From NCBI GenBank assembly GCA_022820025.1, contig JAJEGF010000011.1, positions 28,814 through 92,813 of the forward strand: a DNA stretch of 64,000 nucleotides, given 5' to 3'. Positions 62,687 to 64,000 of the stretch are shown here, piece by piece. The notes under the pieces were generated by a model that saw only the letters and a program-made list of their open reading frames with translations, was not told where the DNA came from and ran no database searches. Position numbers and translations under genes: made by a program. Position 1 is the first letter of the stretch, and each line of letters begins with the position of its first letter. The stretch is from Chloroflexota bacterium. Its GTDB lineage: Bacteria > Chloroflexota > UBA11872.

Positions 62687-63193
62687 ATGACATCTAGTTG
62701 CCTTCCGCCACCCCGGAAGGCACCCTGCGCGCCCAACGCAGGGGACCCCCCGGAGGGACGCCACCCCGCCACCGTGGCGTCCCTCCTTATTGTTTTCGCC
62801 GCGCTGCTTGCCCTCGTCGCCTGCGGCGAAACCTCTACGTCCTACGATTCAGCGCCCCAGGCCATCGCTGGTTCAGCGGACCTGTCGGAGACTGCCCGGC
62901 AGGGCAAAACCATCTTCGACGCCAACTGCGCCCAATGCCACGGCCCCCAGGCCACCGGTACCAACCAGGGACCCACATTTATTGACCGCATCTACCACCC
63001 CGGCCACCACGGCGACGCCGCATTCCATCTCGCCGTGCTACGCGGTGTACGTCAGCACCACTGGAACTTCGGCAACATGCTCCCCGTCCCAGGCATCTCC
63101 GAAACCGAAGTCAGCAAAGTCATCTGCTACGTCCGCCACCTCCAACGCACCAACAACGTCTTCAAACCCACCGAATACCAACCCACCTGCTAA
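62687..63193 (+). CDS. single-haem c-type cytochrome lipoprotein
   Basis: Up to 168 residues. The haem site is NCAQCHGPQATGTNQGPTF (CxxCH), and a methionine such as the one in NMLPVPGISE is a candidate distal ligand. Before it, SLLIVFAALLALVACGE is a signal peptide with a lipobox, so the protein is anchored outside the membrane. The start is unclear: ATG 62687 gives an unusual Pro-rich 29-residue n-region, while GTG 62774 would start right at the signal. It follows the dehydrogenase gene by six bases and may accept electrons in an exported respiratory step. Confidence 0.8.
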   Translation: MTSSCLPPPRKAPCAPNAGDPPEGRHPATVASLLIVFAALLALVACGETSTSYDSAPQAIAGSADLSETARQGKTIFDANCAQCHGPQATGTNQGPTFIDRIYHPGHHGDAAFHLAVLRGVRQHHWNFGNMLPVPGISETEVSKVICYVRHLQRTNNVFKPTEYQPTC

Positions 63194-63542
63194 CCCCCGG
63201 GGGCCACGACCGTCTTCACCCTCTCCAAGGGGAGAGGCAGGTTCGGGCGTCTTCGGCCGAAACCGCTGAGGGGTCTTCCGGGCAATCAACCCAACCCCAC
63301 TCCGGTGTCTATTCGTAGTTCTCCTCTCAAACTGCCCGTCTTCCGCGCAACCAGCATCCCCAGCCCCACCCGTTCGTGGTGAGCCGGGCCGGAGTCCGTC
63401 GGAGGCCCGTGTCGAACCACACGTTTCAGCACCCAAGCCATCCTCGCTGCCTCTTTCGCCTCACCCGAAACCACTCGCTCCCCCGCCCCCAAATGCAACA
63501 ATCCCCGCGAATCACTAGCCACGAATCGCCAACGACACCCCG
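63194..63542. repeat. 349-bp intergenic region with element fragments
   Basis: Contains CCCTCTCCAAGGGGAGAGG (hairpin like that inside the MITE elements, about 63220-63238), GGGGTCTTCCGGGCAATCAA (about 63270) and CGTCTTCCGCGCAACCAGC (about 63339), all recalling the right half of the element family. No complete copy and no gene is seen. The stretch just before the sulfatase ATG has no clear Shine-Dalgarno. Confidence 0.5.
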
Positions 63543-64000
63543 ATGCCCCACCCCAACATCATCCTCTTCATGACCGACAGCATGGACGGCCGCGTCATGC
63601 GCCACCTCGGCCACCCCGCCGCCCACACCCCCAACATGGACCGCCTCGCCACCCGGGGCACTTCCTTCAGCAACGCCTACTGCAACTCCCCCCAGTGCGC
63701 CCCCTCGCGCGCCAGCTACTGGAGCGGCCAATACGTCCACCGTGTCGAAGCCTGGAACAACCCCTCGGGTCTCCCGATGGACGCCCCCACCTTCGGCACC
63801 CACTTGCAAGACGCCGGCTACGGCCTCCACGTCTTCGGCAAGACCGACTACCGCGTCGGCGGCCACTCCCTCAAAGCCCGCCTCACCGCCTGGATGCGCG
63901 CCGCCAACATCAAGCGCCCCCACAACCCCCGCCCCCAGGCCACCACCTACCACCCTGTCCCCTCGTCAGGGCAGCCTCTTCCTCCCTCTCCCTTGAGGGA
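63543..64000 (+). CDS. sulfatase, N-terminal part, running off the window and possibly disrupted
   Basis: ATG 63543 opens PHPNIILFMTDSMDGRVMRH, with the formylglycine motif in NSPQCAPSRASYWSG (Cys about residue 56). The metal-binding Asp and the HTPNMDRLATRGTSFSNAYC segment are typical. After about residue 137 the translation changes to SSGQPLPPSPLREG, which is how the MITE-like element interior reads, so the gene is probably interrupted from about 63960. Whether the frame resumes beyond 64000 cannot be seen. Confidence 0.8.
   Translation, partial: MPHPNIILFMTDSMDGRVMRHLGHPAAHTPNMDRLATRGTSFSNAYCNSPQCAPSRASYWSGQYVHRVEAWNNPSGLPMDAPTFGTHLQDAGYGLHVFGKTDYRVGGHSLKARLTAWMRAANIKRPHNPRPQATTYHPVPSSGQPLPPSPLR
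63960..64000. mobile_element. probable MITE-like element fragment at window end
   Basis: CAGGGCAGCCTCTTCCTCCC then TCTCCCTTGAGGGA resembles CAGGGCGGCTCTTTCTCCCC and CTCCCCGTGGGAGAGGG inside the full copy at 16241-16361. The typical GAGACC left end is not present and the right end is beyond the window, so the assignment is tentative. Confidence 0.45.

Noticed and set aside
1..64000. tRNA, rRNA or origin sequences
   Set aside because: No T-loop GGTTCGAATCC-type context within a cloverleaf, no rRNA core sequence and no cluster of DnaA boxes was seen on either strand.

Overview
The window is GC-rich bacterial DNA, about two thirds G+C by eye (not counted), with dense gene packing and frequent ATGA stop/start overlaps. 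The best guess at the organism is an uncultured Chloroflexota bacterium, for example a marine or sponge-associated SAR202- or Caldilineae-like lineage. The main reason is the solute-binding lipoproteins, which carry a Tat-like n-region, an 'AACGE' lipobox and a long Val-Glu-Lys repeat stalk. Other planctomycete- or poribacterium-like groups are not excluded. No rRNA, tRNA or CRISPR was found.

Layout. 1-9 kb: the start of a ChbG/HpnK-type deacetylase, then iolD and a TIM-barrel isomerase, convergent with a sugar ABC transporter operon that ends in a Gfo/Idh/MocA dehydrogenase. 9-24 kb: an MscS channel, an XRE regulator with an uncharacterised partner, a second ThDP enzyme followed by a dehydrogenase and a flavoprotein, an M19 dipeptidase-like protein, a sialidase-like Asp-box protein, a lone binding protein, a phytanoyl-CoA dioxygenase-like protein and an ABC-2 exporter. 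24-33 kb: an adenosine deaminase-like protein, a tandem array of three tiny coiled-coil/membrane proteins, a beta-propeller enzyme, an orphan DNA methyltransferase, an esterase, an ADP-ribosylglycohydrolase, a kinase-like protein and an unknown protein. 33-43 kb: an old tandem duplication of a lipoprotein-propeller-RidA cassette together with the 5' part of a molybdenum hydroxylase gene, then a sulfatase, the intact hydroxylase gene and an aldo/keto reductase. 43-50 kb: a fourth coiled-coil protein, a SelW-like selenoprotein gene with an in-frame UGA, a large membrane protein, another propeller, a lipoprotein and an MFS exporter. 50-64 kb: a propeller-propeller-ThDP operon, two paralogous binding proteins without permeases, a seventh propeller, GrpB, another dehydrogenase, a cytochrome c and a sulfatase that runs off the end.

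Working together (inference): sulfatases, seven full propeller proteins of the GH32/GH43-like superfamily, an esterase, a sialidase-like protein, sugar-binding proteins, Gfo/Idh/MocA dehydrogenases, a TIM-barrel isomerase and inositol-type ThDP enzymes fit the uptake and breakdown of modified (sulfated, acylated, inositol-like) carbohydrates.

The most notable observations are: (i) a hidden selenocysteine gene (43612-43863) with a bacterial SECIS-like hairpin directly after the UGA; (ii) four paralogous tail-anchored mini-proteins whose coiled coils differ by exactly 0, 1, 2 and 3 heptads; (iii) a readable tandem-duplication junction and a MITE-like element with target-site duplications inside the duplicated hydroxylase fragment; (iv) a local expansion of propeller genes with one decayed remnant.
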